Source: Alloascoidea africana (Eukaryota; Ascomycota; Alloascoideomycetes; Alloascoideales; Alloascoideaceae). From it: a DNA stretch of 64,000 nt. The notes below the pieces were generated by a model. It saw nothing but the letters and a program-made list of their open reading frames with translations, was not told the origin of the DNA and searched no databases. The position numbers and the translations under genes are program-made. Each line of letters opens with the position of its first letter. Position 1 is the first letter of the stretch. The stretch covers positions 310,001 through 374,000 of the forward strand of contig JAKTTT010000006.1 in NCBI GenBank assembly GCA_030581615.1. The letters are read 5' to 3'. Positions 45,265 to 56,700 of the stretch are shown here, piece by piece.

Positions 45265-45995
45265 ATCTGCAGGTTAGAGAAACGTATATGATTGTTGCAA
45301 TTGGAATGGACGATTTTTTTTTTCACGGAACTAGAGGATTTATAAATGGATGGTTATGGAGGACAACAACATGAAAGTCGTTGTTAGTCCGTTTTAGTCG
45401 ATTTGACTTGCCAAGACTGGTTTTGTTCACTTGCGGGTGAAATGAGGGACAAACAGCACCTTAATTCTCACCAGAAGTTTACTCGTAAACGGCAATGGCT
45501 GTCAAATAGACCTAAACATGATTTGATGAAATCGACTAACTACAAGATACTCAGTCTAAATAGCAATGCATCACGTTTTTGTGTGAAACATCTTTCGATA
45601 GTATGAAGTGGGACTCCTGGTAGCCTCATTCCAGGGACCTGTGTAAACAAAGGAGGACTTCAAACTCAACGTCGAGTTCAATAGGTGCAGCGATTGGTTC
45701 GGATTATTTCTTCAAAACTGTTGGTAAATTTCCTAGTTTGTTGTTACCTCCGAGCTTGCCTAGTCAAGTAAAATGGATCTCGTTGTGACCATGAAGGTTA
45801 ACAATTCTGCCTTTTATGGCAAACATAAACTGGAATTATAATACTATTAAGCTAGCTAAAAAATTAAAAATTCGGTGTGAGTTTTCCTAGTCCAATTATC
45901 GAGAATTTTTTATGACTATTTCTATTAACTAAATGCCCGTTTATGCTTGTATGCCGGTTTCATATTCAAAACCAAATAGGTAATTTCGATCTATG
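45265..45995. other. Intergenic region with promoter and terminator
   Basis: Carries the promoter of the small conserved protein gene and the 3' end of the carrier gene. A 67-codon frame at 45403-45606 has no motif. Nothing else was seen. Confidence 0.45.
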
Positions 45996-47489
45996 CTATA
46001 AATTTAAAACATTTTTCAAAGTAAAAGTGGCAACAAATGGAAGAGAAACAAGTGTGACTGGATATTGAATCATCAAATTCAACCCCATCAAATCCAATTG
46101 TTCATGAGTTTTGCTCAAAGGCGGAGTAAAAGAAGCCGTCAAGTATATTAACATTGTAGCACTGGGTTGACCACTTGAGATTATCAATATGAGAATCAAA
46201 ATATGGTTGTCTGATTCGATCCAACCAATATCTCTCAGCCGTGTTACAAACCCAATAGCGATAATGGGGAGAACGCAGATTTTCACAATTGATAGAACAA
46301 ATAGTATAATGTAATATCGCCAGGGATAACTTTTCAATTCTATTTGACCCATGGTGGCACCAAGGACTAAAAGTCCCAGTGGAACATATGCTGCACCGAG
46401 GAAACTTGTAACGTCTATAACAAAGTTCAATATTGGCAGTTTGTCTGGAGCATCGGGGAGCGTTACATTCGAAGATACAAAGAGTCTCCGGGTCCATGGG
46501 ATCATCGTTATCGTCATTGCGAGTATAACGGATATTGGCTGGGGTTGTATGGTCATTTGGTAAGCCTTTTTAAGCCAACTAAACCTTTCTCGCGAAAGTG
46601 GAGGTTTCGATGCAAGGGATATATTTTGAGTCTGTAATGATGATGATGAAGAGGAGGCGGACAGAGACTCTATTTGGTTTGCCAGATTGGAATCCAGATT
46701 GGAATCCAGATTGGGGCTTTTTCTAACACTACATTTTGATTTTGGAGACCGATCTGGACAATTGGTATCAAGATCGGTATTCTTCTGTCTTGTTTTTTCA
46801 GTTGTATTCGAATCCAATTTCCCTTTTTCAAGTTTGTTTGAATTTTCGAAAATTGCTGTTGATGATGACAGATTATCTGTGGAAGAATTTTCCCGCCCAT
46901 CTTGGTGGTTTGATTTGAGGCTAGTTTTAGGATTTTCAAGATCGGATACTGGCTGTTGTTTAAAATCGTGTTCTATTAACTTGTAACCACCAATGTTGAA
47001 TACAGTAAATGCGAGCCATGTCAAATACATGGTAGAATATGCTACTCCTCTATCACCTTCCTCTTGAGTTAAAACATAACCTGTTGCGATGGTTTGTATA
47101 TATGCAATTGGCAAGTCACCGGCATTACTCCAAGTGGTTGCCGCCACAAGTCCTCCCCTCCATGATTTGGATACAGGTGTGAAAACAGAAGCGGCTATTC
47201 CTGTTATCATCAGGACACCATTATAAAGAAATGCAGACAAAAGTACAATTCCTAGATTTTTGATTTCACTCCCATCCAGATTCGAAACAACTTTGCTAAA
47301 TATTAGACTTGGTAAAAAGATGTTTAGTACTAAAGTTGAGCATGTTCTACATCCAGCCACTGTTAAAAGTTTCCGTTTTGATAAGATTATGCCAATTCCA
47401 ATGATAATATAGATTTTCAATATTGGTTTTATGCAAATGAAAATAAGTGCTTTTAAAGGTATGGTTGAGGTTTCCCCATTATTAGCCAT
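45996..47489 (-). CDS. Auxin-efflux-carrier family membrane protein (Ecm3-like)
   Basis: Intronless, 497 residues from the ATG at 47489 (MANNGETS); the open frame extends further 5' but without an ATG. It has about five hydrophobic helices in residues 15-180, a hydrophilic Ser/Asn-rich loop (about 190-315) and another five helices to the C terminus. Motifs typical of the family include LVLNIFLPSLIFSKV, TTWSNAGDLPIAYIQ in the first half and AAYVPLGLLVLGATMGQ and SGQPSATMLIYL in the second. Relatives in baker's yeast are Ecm3, Ynl095c and Ylr152c, with poorly defined transport roles, probably in ER or other internal membranes. A GAATCCAGATTG repeat coding (NL)DS is present in the loop. Confidence 0.86.
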   Translation of the reverse strand: MANNGETSTIPLKALIFICIKPILKIYIIIGIGIILSKRKLLTVAGCRTCSTLVLNIFLPSLIFSKVVSNLDGSEIKNLGIVLLSAFLYNGVLMITGIAASVFTPVSKSWRGGLVAATTWSNAGDLPIAYIQTIATGYVLTQEEGDRGVAYSTMYLTWLAFTVFNIGGYKLIEHDFKQQPVSDLENPKTSLKSNHQDGRENSSTDNLSSSTAIFENSNKLEKGKLDSNTTEKTRQKNTDLDTNCPDRSPKSKCSVRKSPNLDSNLDSNLANQIESLSASSSSSSLQTQNISLASKPPLSRERFSWLKKAYQMTIQPQPISVILAMTITMIPWTRRLFVSSNVTLPDAPDKLPILNFVIDVTSFLGAAYVPLGLLVLGATMGQIELKSYPWRYYIILFVLSIVKICVLPIIAIGFVTRLRDIGWIESDNHILILILIISSGQPSATMLIYLTASFTPPLSKTHEQLDLMGLNLMIQYPVTLVSLPFVATFTLKNVLNL

Positions 47490-48267
47490 GTTTAAAATTG
47501 TAAAGCAGAAATGTGGAGAGCGATGCAAGAGGTTATGGACCAGAAAGGGGAAAAACAAAAAAAAAGGAAAAGCAGTGGTATTTAAGACAAAAAGTTGAAA
47601 CTATACAAAAAGTATTGTTATTGCGCAATGCACAGTGAATATATAGTTCTACAGTCTATGCCAGCAATAGATTGGATTCATATTTTTTGGGTCTTGTTTG
47701 ACTCACAGTCTCGATAGGTGCTCGGGCCGGGTCGGGTTAGACTTTACCTTTTGTAGAAGGCTATATGATGGTTAAACTATTGCTCTGGGGTACCCCAAGT
47801 TCAATAATCTCTTCTCGACCATTATCTTCGCTTTCATGTGAATAGGAATAGGCTAGTTAGCTGTACAGTTTACGATTGGAATAAAGAGGCTGATTGAGAT
47901 TGACTGACAGTAGTATACTAGGAAACTACAATTAATGATAACGTTTTTGGGCCGATCCATTAGCATCATCTCAGTTCAATTTAGAGCGTGCTCCCCATCT
48001 CAGAAGTTGATGGAGTTTACTTGAGGCCGGCTGCGACCCGATGCTCAGCCGAGCCGAATCACCGAGTCATTAGTGGCATTTTCATCGAGTTGGAAACACC
48101 GAACGCGCTCTTGCTCTATGCGCTCATAAAAGCATACATTATTAGACTTGAGACAGACTATTCGCCTTTCCATTAACATTAACAGCTGTTAATTATGATG
48201 AATTAATAAAGGACACATTCACGAGAGACAAAAAAAAAAAAAGAGGTTGTATGGAGTTGTAGAAATC
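47490..48267. other. Intergenic region between carrier and RRP45
   Basis: Contains the promoter of the carrier gene and the 3' end of RRP45. A 62-codon plus-strand frame near 47988 has no motif. A run of As at 48229-48242 lies near the RRP45 stop. Confidence 0.45.
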
Positions 48268-49338
48268 TCATCGATCGTTTTCAGCAGACAGTAGTTTATC
48301 AATCCCGCCTTCATTTCTCCTTTGTTCGTCCTCTTTTAGTATCCTTTTTATTTTCTCACTAATTTCCTCAACAATATCGTATGCCAAATAACTACAGTTC
48401 AAAATCGTCATTGCATCAATCGGTAAGCCTCCTAGTTTGGATATCTGACAAATTTCTCTGTTTTTGTTAAGCGTTATTGTCAAATAACCCTGTTGTAATT
48501 GTTCTTCCTGCCATGTTGCATCGACTATACAAATCTCTGTCAGCGGCGTTTCCTCGTCAATTGCCATTTGCTCCTCATCTTCCTCATTCTTTGTAGAGGA
48601 TGATGTGGGCGCGGCGGCGGCGGCGGTAGCGGGACCTTTTATGTTGGTTTCCATATCACTGGGATTAAAGAAGGAAAAACTGACGCATATTGGAACATGC
48701 AAAACAGAAAGAGGAACTGGATCTCGTTCTCTTAACGAATGAACTTTTATGACATTTCCTTCAAGAATCGATACATCGGGTCTTCTAAAATGGAGTAGAC
48801 CAGTGATTACTCCAATGCATCCAATATCGGTAAAGCCTCCATCGTAATCGAGAAAATGTATATCTGCTCTTATGGACCATACTTTTGAGCCTGAGATGAT
48901 GCACAGACTCTCCAGATCCAATGCTCCTGACCGACGAACAGCTTTTTCAATGAGCCTTGAAATTAAAACCTCGTCTTCAGATTGTCGGCCATTTTCAAAG
49001 ATGGGTGAAGCCATGGGACTGATTTCTGTTTGTACGGTGAAAAGTCCTTCAAAAGGGCGGTCTTCGCGTGGTTTTTCAATCAATGCTGATATCCTCACGG
49101 CAACTCTACACGTTTTGTGAATGTTAGTACAGTCCGATCAGACACAGTAAGATGAAGATGGAAAAGTATCTTACCTTGTTTTACCAAGCCGAACATCGAC
49201 ATATCCGTACTCTTCTCCCAGACTAATCTCGACATTTCTAAACTCCTTGAAATCCCTGCCATCCTTCCGCAGCCCCTGCTTCAGCAGCTCTATCCCGAAG
49301 TCCTTCTCTGCGGTTGAAATCTCCGCTCCTCTGTTCAT
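48268..49338 (-). CDS. RRP45: Exosome core subunit Rrp45
   Basis: Two exons, 49338-49175 and 49105-48268, around a 69-bp intron (GTAAGA, TACTAAC, TGTAG); 333 residues. The RNase PH-like fold is evident: LRKDGRDFKEFRNVEISLG, GYVDVRLGKTRVAVRISA, ISGSKVWSIRADIHFLDYDGG, then the second half with CSYLAYDIVEE. As in other eukaryotic Rrp45/EXOSC9 proteins it is expected to be a structural ring subunit, not a phosphorolytic enzyme. The insertion with an Ala run and acidic residues (about 200-230) is lineage-specific. The exosome degrades and trims nuclear and cytoplasmic RNA. Confidence 0.93.
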
Positions 49339-49635
49339 AGCCACGAATATCGACTTTTCACAGATTTTGAGCACACACACACATAAGCACACTTTACTTC
49401 AAAAAAGAACACCACCAGGCACACGTGTATAGCACGTGACACACTACCTACCCATTACAAATCCGCAATCCCCCAAACACCCGTGCACCCCACCACTTCT
49501 CATCATCCTCCCGTGGATCTCCCCAGAATGAGTTCACGGACTCTGAGAACTGAATCGACAGTGGCAAGCTCCATAAAAAGCTCCCCCCAAAAGAAGAAAG
49601 ACCCCAAAAAAAAAAAAGAAACATATATACATAGA

Positions 49636-50244
49636 ATGGTAAGCGTGTGACGTTTTACCTGTCTTTGGCATGAGCCTGGCTGTCCAGAGCTCGTGGACCG
49701 CGAGAACAGAGCCTAACCGAGATGTTTTCGTCGTGAGAAGAGCACAGGTCTACCGTCCGGGTGGGAGATCCGCGTATCCAAGTCTCGCGGGCTCCCTTAC
49801 TTCTTCAACGCGGCCACGAGGGACTCTGTCTGGGAGCCGCCCGCGGGCACGGATCTCGAGGCTCTCCACGCCTACCAGGCCCAGCAGCCCGCGACCAAGG
49901 CCAAGCCCGTCAGGATCCGCGCCCGCCACCTGCTGGTCAAGCACCAGGGCTCGCGGCGCCCGGCCTCGTGGCGCAGCGCCAACATCACACGCACCAAGGA
50001 CGAGGCCCACGAGATTCTGAGCGGCTACAAGGCGCAGATCGAGAGCGGGCAGTTCACGCTGGAGGAGCTTGCCCGCGAGAACAGCGACTGCAACAGCGCG
50101 AAGCACGGCGGCGACCTGGGCCCGTTCGAGCGCGGCCAGATGCAAAAGCCGTTCGAAGAGGCCGCCTTCGCGCTCCAGGTCGGCGAGATGAGCGGGATCG
50201 TGGAGACGGACAGCGGGCTCCATCTGATCGAGCGCACCGGTTAG
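49636..50244 (+). CDS. ESS1: Peptidyl-prolyl isomerase Ess1 (Pin1)
   Basis: Two exons: 49636-49638, which is just the ATG, and 49741-50244, with a 102-bp intron (GTAAGC donor, CCTAACC branch, GAGAAG acceptor). The product is 168 residues starting [18 protein letters not shown]. It has a WW domain (both Trp present, WEIR ... VWEPP) and a parvulin domain with the phosphate-binding SRRPASWR loop, HLLVKH, the catalytic Cys in NSDCNS, GGDLGPF and SGLHLIERT. It isomerises pSer/pThr-Pro bonds, chiefly in the RNA polymerase II tail. The exon is extremely GC-rich, unlike its neighbours. Because the true frame has no nearby ATG, simple start-to-stop searches miss it. Confidence 0.95.
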
Positions 50245-50382
50245 CCGTAGAGGAAGATTAAAGATTAGTCCCGGTAATTTTTCATTTTTCACTTTTTCAT
50301 GTTGTTTGCTCCACACCCGTAAATACACACACTCTCCTCCTCCAGAGCGTACCAGCACTTTCCCAGGAGGGCCTTCCCGCAA

Positions 50383-53358
50383 ATGAGCTTGACGAGACCA
50401 GTTAGGTTTGCCACAGACCCGCGGGTCGCTGGCCTGCCGTTTGCACGCGTGGCCGCGGACTTAAGAGGAATGCCCCGTGGTGCCGTTCTTGGGCGCCAGC
50501 TGCTACTCCGGCTGGGGCCAGCAGCCCTCGCTTCCCATTCCCATTCTCTCTCCCCTTCTTCCTCCATCGCTGCCCGTCCCCGAGCACAATTCCCAAAGCT
50601 ACTTCCTCTCCAAGTGGCCAGGCCCGTTTCTAGTCTCCCGAGACCCCGTTGTTACCCGAGTCTACTTAAATCTCTGCGCTCCCCCCTTGTCCACCGCTAT
50701 TGTTCTACCATGTGCAACAGCAGCAGCCAGCAAATTTCTCATCAAAGGGAGCTTCTCCCGCAAAACGTAAAGCCCCTGAACTACAACGTCACTCTGGACC
50801 CGGATTTCGGAAAGTTCACCTTTGACGGCACCGTCGTGATCGATCTCCAGGTCAATGAGCAGACCGACTTTGTGGCCCTAAACACCTTGGAAATTGATAT
50901 CAAGTCTGCCGAGCTGATTTCGGATGGATCTGCTGCCCAACCCGCCACCTCGACCTCCTTTGATGAGCCCAAACAGACCACAACTTTCAAGTTCGCCAAT
51001 GCGGTGACCCCGGGTTCCAAGACTCAATTGAAGTTGGAATTCGTTGGCCAATTGAACGACAAGATGGCAGGCTTTTACCGCAGTAGTTATGAAGATCAGG
51101 ATGGCAGCGTCAAGTATCTGGCAACGACCCAGATGGAACCTACAGATTGCCGTCGTGCTTTCCCCTCGTTCGACGAGCCCGAGCTCAAGGCTACGTTTGA
51201 AATCACCTTGGTTGCGGACACAAAGTTGACTTGTTTGTCCAACATGGACGTAAAGTCCGAGAAGGACCTGGGCAATGGCCGCAAAGCTGTCGAGTTTCAC
51301 AAGACGCCACTAATGTCCACCTATTTGGTGGCATTTGTCGTTGGCGATTTGAGATATATCGAGACAAACAGCTTCCGCATTCCTATTAGAGTCTATACCA
51401 CCCCAGGATCCGAACAAAAGGGCCACTTTTCCCTCGAGCTCGCCGCTAAAACTCTCGATTTCTTCGAAACCACTTTTGACATCCCCTTTCCCTTGCCCAA
51501 GATGGACATGGTTGCAATTCCAGACTTTAGTGCCGGCGCCATGGAAAACTGGGGGTTGATCACCTACAGAGTCGTTGATCTGCTCTTGGACGAGGAAAAT
51601 GCCAGCCTGTCCACGAAACAGCGTGTCGCCGAGGTTGTCCAGCATGAATTGGCCCATCAATGGTTTGGAAATTTGGTCACAATGGACTGGTGGGAAGGCC
51701 TTTGGTTGAACGAGGGCTTTGCCACCTGGATGTCTTGGTTCTCCTGTAACCATTTCTACCCAGATTGGAAGGTTTGGGATCAGTATGTCATCGATACTTT
51801 GCAAAGCGCCTTGTCTTTGGACAGCTTGAGAAGCAGCCATCCAATTGAGGTCCCTGTTAAAAGAGCCGATGAAATCAACCAGATTTTTGACGCCATTTCC
51901 TATTCCAAAGGTTCCGCGGTTTTGAAAATGATTTCAAACTACCTCGGTGAGGACGTTTTCATCAAGGGAATCTCAAATTATTTGAAAAAACACGCCTATG
52001 GAAACACTCAAACTGGTGATCTTTGGGCATCACTCTCTGAAGCAAGTGGGAAGGACATTGTTGGCGTTATGAACACCTGGACCCAAAAAGTCGGTTTCCC
52101 CGTGGTTTCTGTTACTGAAAAGGGCAAGACTATAACTGTTGAACAACACCGTTTCCTATCCACTGGTGATGTTAAACCTGAAGAAGACGAGACCCTGTAT
52201 CCCGTTTTCCTTGCACTTAAGACTGAGAATGGCATTGATGAGTCCTTAACCCTAAACCAGCGTTCCGCTTCTTTTGATTTGGAAGGGGACTCTGATTTTT
52301 TCAAGCTAAATGCCGATCAATCTGGTATTTATAGGACAAGTTATGCCCCCGAGAGATGGAGCAAGCTTTCCGTAGCTGGAAATTCCGGTCTTTTATCATC
52401 ACAAGATCGTGCTGGTCTTGTTGCAGATGCCTCATCACTGTCCAAATCAGGTTATCAACAAACCTCTTCTCTTTTGGAACTTGTCAATCAATGGAAAAAC
52501 GAAAGCGAGTTTATCGTTTGGGACCAAATCATCACGAGACTTTCTGAGGTGCGAAGCGCTTGGGTATTCCAACCCGAACCAATTAAGACCGCTCTAAAAG
52601 CATTCCAACGTGATTTGGTATCACCAAAGGCCAAATCTCTCGGATGGGAATTTGGTTCTGCTGCCTCTGGTGCTGATGACTTTTTAACACAACAATTGAA
52701 AGTGGTCCTTTTCGCTGGCGCTACATCTTCCGATGACAAGGCTGCAACCGATTTTGCCATTGATGCATTTAAGAAATACGTTGCAGGAGATAAAAAGGCA
52801 ATCCATCCCAATCTGAGAGGATCGGTGTTTGGTACCGCAATTCGCAAGGGAGGTGTGAAGGAATGGGAAGATCTACTCAACATTTACCAGAACCCTGTGT
52901 CTGTTGATGAGAAAAACACTGCTATGAGAGCTTTGGGTAGAACTTTGGATCCTGAACTGATTCAAAGAACTTTGAACCTTGCCTTGGATGGAACTGTTAG
53001 AAACCAAGATATTTATCTCCCTCTAGCGGGTGTTCGAACATCAGCTGTTGGCATCCAGGCGTTATTCAAATGGTTTACTGACAATTGGGATACAATCTAC
53101 AAAATGTTGCCACCTGGTTTATCAATGTTGGGATCTGTTGTCCAGATTTGTACCTCTGGATTGGCCAGTAAAGAAGGTCTTGACCAAGTGAATGCTTTTT
53201 TCAAGGGAAGGGACACAAAGGGTTTCGATCAAGGTTTGGCCCAAAGTTTGGACAATGTCAAGGCAAAAGTTCAATGGATTGAAAGAGACTATGATAACGT
53301 TAAAGAGTTTCTTGTTAAAGAAGGATACCTGAGCGAAGAAGACCAGGCAAAGTTGTAA
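50383..53358 (+). CDS. APE2: M1-family metallo-aminopeptidase (Ape2/Aap1 type)
   Basis: Intronless, 991 residues. The catalytic core shows GAMENWG (about 385-391) and HELAHQW with the zinc ligands His421, His425 and Glu444 (NEGFA), followed by the long helical C-terminal domain ending DYDNVKEFL. The first ~110 residues are rich in Arg, Ser and Leu and almost free of acids, like a mitochondrial targeting sequence; a second ATG at 50710 (MCNSSSQQ) would give a cytosolic form beginning just before the conserved LLPQNVKPLNYNV. Such enzymes remove N-terminal residues from peptides. The GC-rich start abuts ESS1, 138 bp upstream, in tandem orientation. Confidence 0.93.
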   Translation: MSLTRPVRFATDPRVAGLPFARVAADLRGMPRGAVLGRQLLLRLGPAALASHSHSLSPSSSIAARPRAQFPKLLPLQVARPVSSLPRPRCYPSLLKSLRSPLVHRYCSTMCNSSSQQISHQRELLPQNVKPLNYNVTLDPDFGKFTFDGTVVIDLQVNEQTDFVALNTLEIDIKSAELISDGSAAQPATSTSFDEPKQTTTFKFANAVTPGSKTQLKLEFVGQLNDKMAGFYRSSYEDQDGSVKYLATTQMEPTDCRRAFPSFDEPELKATFEITLVADTKLTCLSNMDVKSEKDLGNGRKAVEFHKTPLMSTYLVAFVVGDLRYIETNSFRIPIRVYTTPGSEQKGHFSLELAAKTLDFFETTFDIPFPLPKMDMVAIPDFSAGAMENWGLITYRVVDLLLDEENASLSTKQRVAEVVQHELAHQWFGNLVTMDWWEGLWLNEGFATWMSWFSCNHFYPDWKVWDQYVIDTLQSALSLDSLRSSHPIEVPVKRADEINQIFDAISYSKGSAVLKMISNYLGEDVFIKGISNYLKKHAYGNTQTGDLWASLSEASGKDIVGVMNTWTQKVGFPVVSVTEKGKTITVEQHRFLSTGDVKPEEDETLYPVFLALKTENGIDESLTLNQRSASFDLEGDSDFFKLNADQSGIYRTSYAPERWSKLSVAGNSGLLSSQDRAGLVADASSLSKSGYQQTSSLLELVNQWKNESEFIVWDQIITRLSEVRSAWVFQPEPIKTALKAFQRDLVSPKAKSLGWEFGSAASGADDFLTQQLKVVLFAGATSSDDKAATDFAIDAFKKYVAGDKKAIHPNLRGSVFGTAIRKGGVKEWEDLLNIYQNPVSVDEKNTAMRALGRTLDPELIQRTLNLALDGTVRNQDIYLPLAGVRTSAVGIQALFKWFTDNWDTIYKMLPPGLSMLGSVVQICTSGLASKEGLDQVNAFFKGRDTKGFDQGLAQSLDNVKAKVQWIERDYDNVKEFLVKEGYLSEEDQAKL

Positions 53359-53781
53359 ATATTTGTTTGATGGTCAATATTTACTGTTTTGAACACACAC
53401 ATATATATATATAAATCGCTATGTTTTAAAGAAGAAAAAAACTATTCTTATCAAAGTTGACAAAACTTATCACAGATTCAAATTCTGTTTGCATTTGCTT
53501 TATATGTAAGGGTTTTTTTATTTATCCAAGTAAAAAAAAAATCAACAGACAGAAACAAAAAAAGAAAATTAATTTACATAGAAACCTCTTCCAATCACAA
53601 AAACAAAATGAAAAAGATAGAGTAAACGTAGATAGTCAAGCATGAATGGGTAATCAAAATCTAGCACAAAACCTGTATAAATTGTTAAAAAAAAAGCAGA
53701 TTGAAGAAAACAAACATGAAAAAAAGCAAATGAATATAAAAAACCGAAAAGAAAGACAAATTGAAGAAGATTACACTATGC
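53359..53781. other. Convergent 3' intergenic region
   Basis: AT-rich with A-runs and an AT dinucleotide run near 53400, between the stop of APE2 and the stop of the large Ser-rich protein gene. Only terminators are expected. Confidence 0.5.
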
Positions 53782-56700
53782 TCACATTGTTATCTTCATC
53801 TTGACTAAAGTCCCACAAAGCTTGCCTAGATCCATAAGCACAAATCTACAAACTGTTCTTGCCAAGAATTTTAGCATTGATTCGATCCTCTCGTTGATAA
53901 AGTTCAACAGTTCTATATGGAGTTGATCCATGCTTATTGGATTGGAAACAAGTGAGGTTGATCCAGAGATGTTTGTAGAAGGTGCAGATTCAGATGGGGT
54001 CAACTTCCCAGCTTCATAAATCTCGGTGGATCCACTCTCTATTCTTGTTGAAAGCTCATTGATCTTCTTTTCATTCGTATCGATAATCTCAGCCAAGGAT
54101 TTGACAATGTTCAAGAATTTTACAATCATGTCAAGATACTCTTTCTTTTCAGAAACAACCAGTTCATCCTTTGTCGCTTGACCATCATCTTCATTATCAT
54201 CATTGATCATCATCATGTCCATATCCATAGTTCCTCTGCCCATGTTGATAAACGCATCGGTGGGTGTTGTATGTGCAGTGGAGACAAAAAGATTGCTTTC
54301 AAAGCTTGGTTGAGAAGACAAATCACTACTGATAATGGTAGCACTGGATATACTATCGCCGCCAAATCTTCCAGAGATTGCAGACTGCGATTGAGATTGT
54401 AAAGAATCCGTCTCGTTCTCGGTGTTTTCAACCGCAGCGGCGTCACTGCGATATGGATCACCAGCAGTCTTGGATTCATGTCGATGTTTTTTCGATCCTC
54501 TTTTCAAAAACTCTTTGAAACGTGTACCCAGTAATTTTTCCTTCTTGTTGCCCTTGGATCTGTTGCCGGTCTTACCAACATCCTGGTTTTTATGCTTGGA
54601 AGAAGCTGCTGACTTAAGTTTACCGTTATTGTTAGTGGTGGGGGAGGTGAAAGTAGTTGGGCTCATCGTCATGGCCGTCGTTGCATTATTATTATGACCG
54701 TTCAAATTAATCGAACTGCCAGTATTCAAATGTCTTCGTCGGAGAAGATCCATGCTACCCTTTCGTCTCGTTTGCTTTCCTCCAAGTCCAGTCGCCGTGG
54801 TGTGTACCTGCTCAACAGGTGTCACAAGTGCAGACCTTGTAGTAACTTGTCGTCTATTCTCTCTAAAATCAACGCTCGCAAGATTCAAATTCTTGGGGTT
54901 TCTGGAATTCCCTGCTGCATATCCCATGGGAATCATCGCCTTGCCACGGGTTGTTGGTGACTTGGAACCAAATCCAGATTCTGAAAGCATGACGGTTTGA
55001 GGTCGTGCCATGTCAAAGCCAGGTACGGATTGCTGTTGGAATAAACGATGGTTATTAGATGTTTGTAACTGCTGTAGCGATCCAGATTGTTGTACCTGTG
55101 CTCTTTTCAGCATACTAGCATCAAAAGTCTCAAATTTGCGATCGTTATGAACCTGCCAACCAGTGGATTTATCATTAACTGTCTCAGCATTACCATTTGA
55201 AAATGGAAATCCCGCCCCCATGACCCGGCTTTTCGAGTCATTATACTTGTCAAACTCTTGTTGAATACCCGATGAAAACTTTTCTTTATTATCAGGAAGA
55301 TAAACATTGTAAGCGTTGAGTAACTTTTCATGAAACTTGAAAACTTTCTTAACCTTGTCTCCCTGGACCATTATCCTCTTCTCATGTGCATGATGATGAT
55401 TCCCATTCGTAGCTCTATCGTTAGCAACTGAGAGGAAATCCTCCAATTCAGTGACAATATCTTGACTGATTTTCAATTTGATGTCAACGTCCGAAACACG
55501 CATTCGCAAGTCATTAGACATCCATATCTCATATGACAAAAAGATTTTCGAAGTCAAGAATTGGCCCTTTGCCGGATGCTTTGGGTTACTGGAACCTGAT
55601 GGTGGAACACTGAGACTGAGATTGTGGAAAGGAGAAGATTCCACAACATGCTCTAGAAACCATTGGGCATAATCCTTTGCATTTCTTGGAGGTTCAAGCA
55701 CACTTGTTGTCTCTTCCACTTCCTTGTTTTCAGTACAAATACTCTCCTCGCTTTTAACATCACTCTCTTTCCCTGACTCCTCTTCAGCTTTCACGACGCT
55801 GAGCAATCTTTGACCATTGTATATGACCGAAGTAATGTCTCTTTTCGCTCCATTCACATTCGACATTGAGACCCTACGTGCTAACATTCCATGTTTTGCT
55901 GTTTTTGAAACTTCACTGTTCAAAGATATCAATTCAGTCATAGTAGTAAACCCAGATGATGAAGTGGTGGCATTTACTCCTGATGAAGCAGTAATAGTAC
56001 GAGTCAGTTCTGAAGTGTTGTTTATAGCACTGGCATTACTGGGCTTTACTGTCACCGATGTTCTACACGAAGCAGTACCAGATAAATCTCTACTGAACCG
56101 TTGGTATGATGCAAGTGAAAGCCTGTTGTTGGCGTTGCTTACATTTCCAGCCGGTTGGTAGAGATTTGAAGTCGCAAGGGATGACATGCTGACAACGCTA
56201 TACCGGACTGATGATCGTGGTGATATTACTGGATGAACTACTTGAGACGTATCGTTGGATGCCAAAGTTTCAAACCGCTGTTGTTGGTCTGAAAACGGCT
56301 GGAAAGCTTGTAGGTAGGATAAAGAATACTCGTCTGTGGGCAAAGCTGGATTGAGCTCCACCTCAGGGGTTGTTGGAACGCTAGGCAGTGTTGGTTCATT
56401 TGAAGCATCAAAAGAGTCTGAATCTTTAGGTTCAAGAGAAGAGGAAAAATCAAGGGTCTTGTCAAGGGCGCTAAAGTCAAAGTCCAGGTCTTCTCTTTTG
56501 AGCCCCGATAAGGGACTACTACCATCGTCAATAACATAACTAGAACGGATATTAGAGTAAACAGACGAAGATGGCAATAGTATAGGGATCCCAGACGACG
56601 TAGACGATGAAATATTATTGTGCTTATTTGATGCCGATTTGATAGTGAACTGCGACATACGATTAAGATCTTTGTCATCACCACCACGAATGGAAAGCGC

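Noticed and set aside
49670-50020. Other long frames on both strands over ESS1
   Set aside because: They are GC-driven shadows of the WW/parvulin frame, which carries all catalytic motifs.
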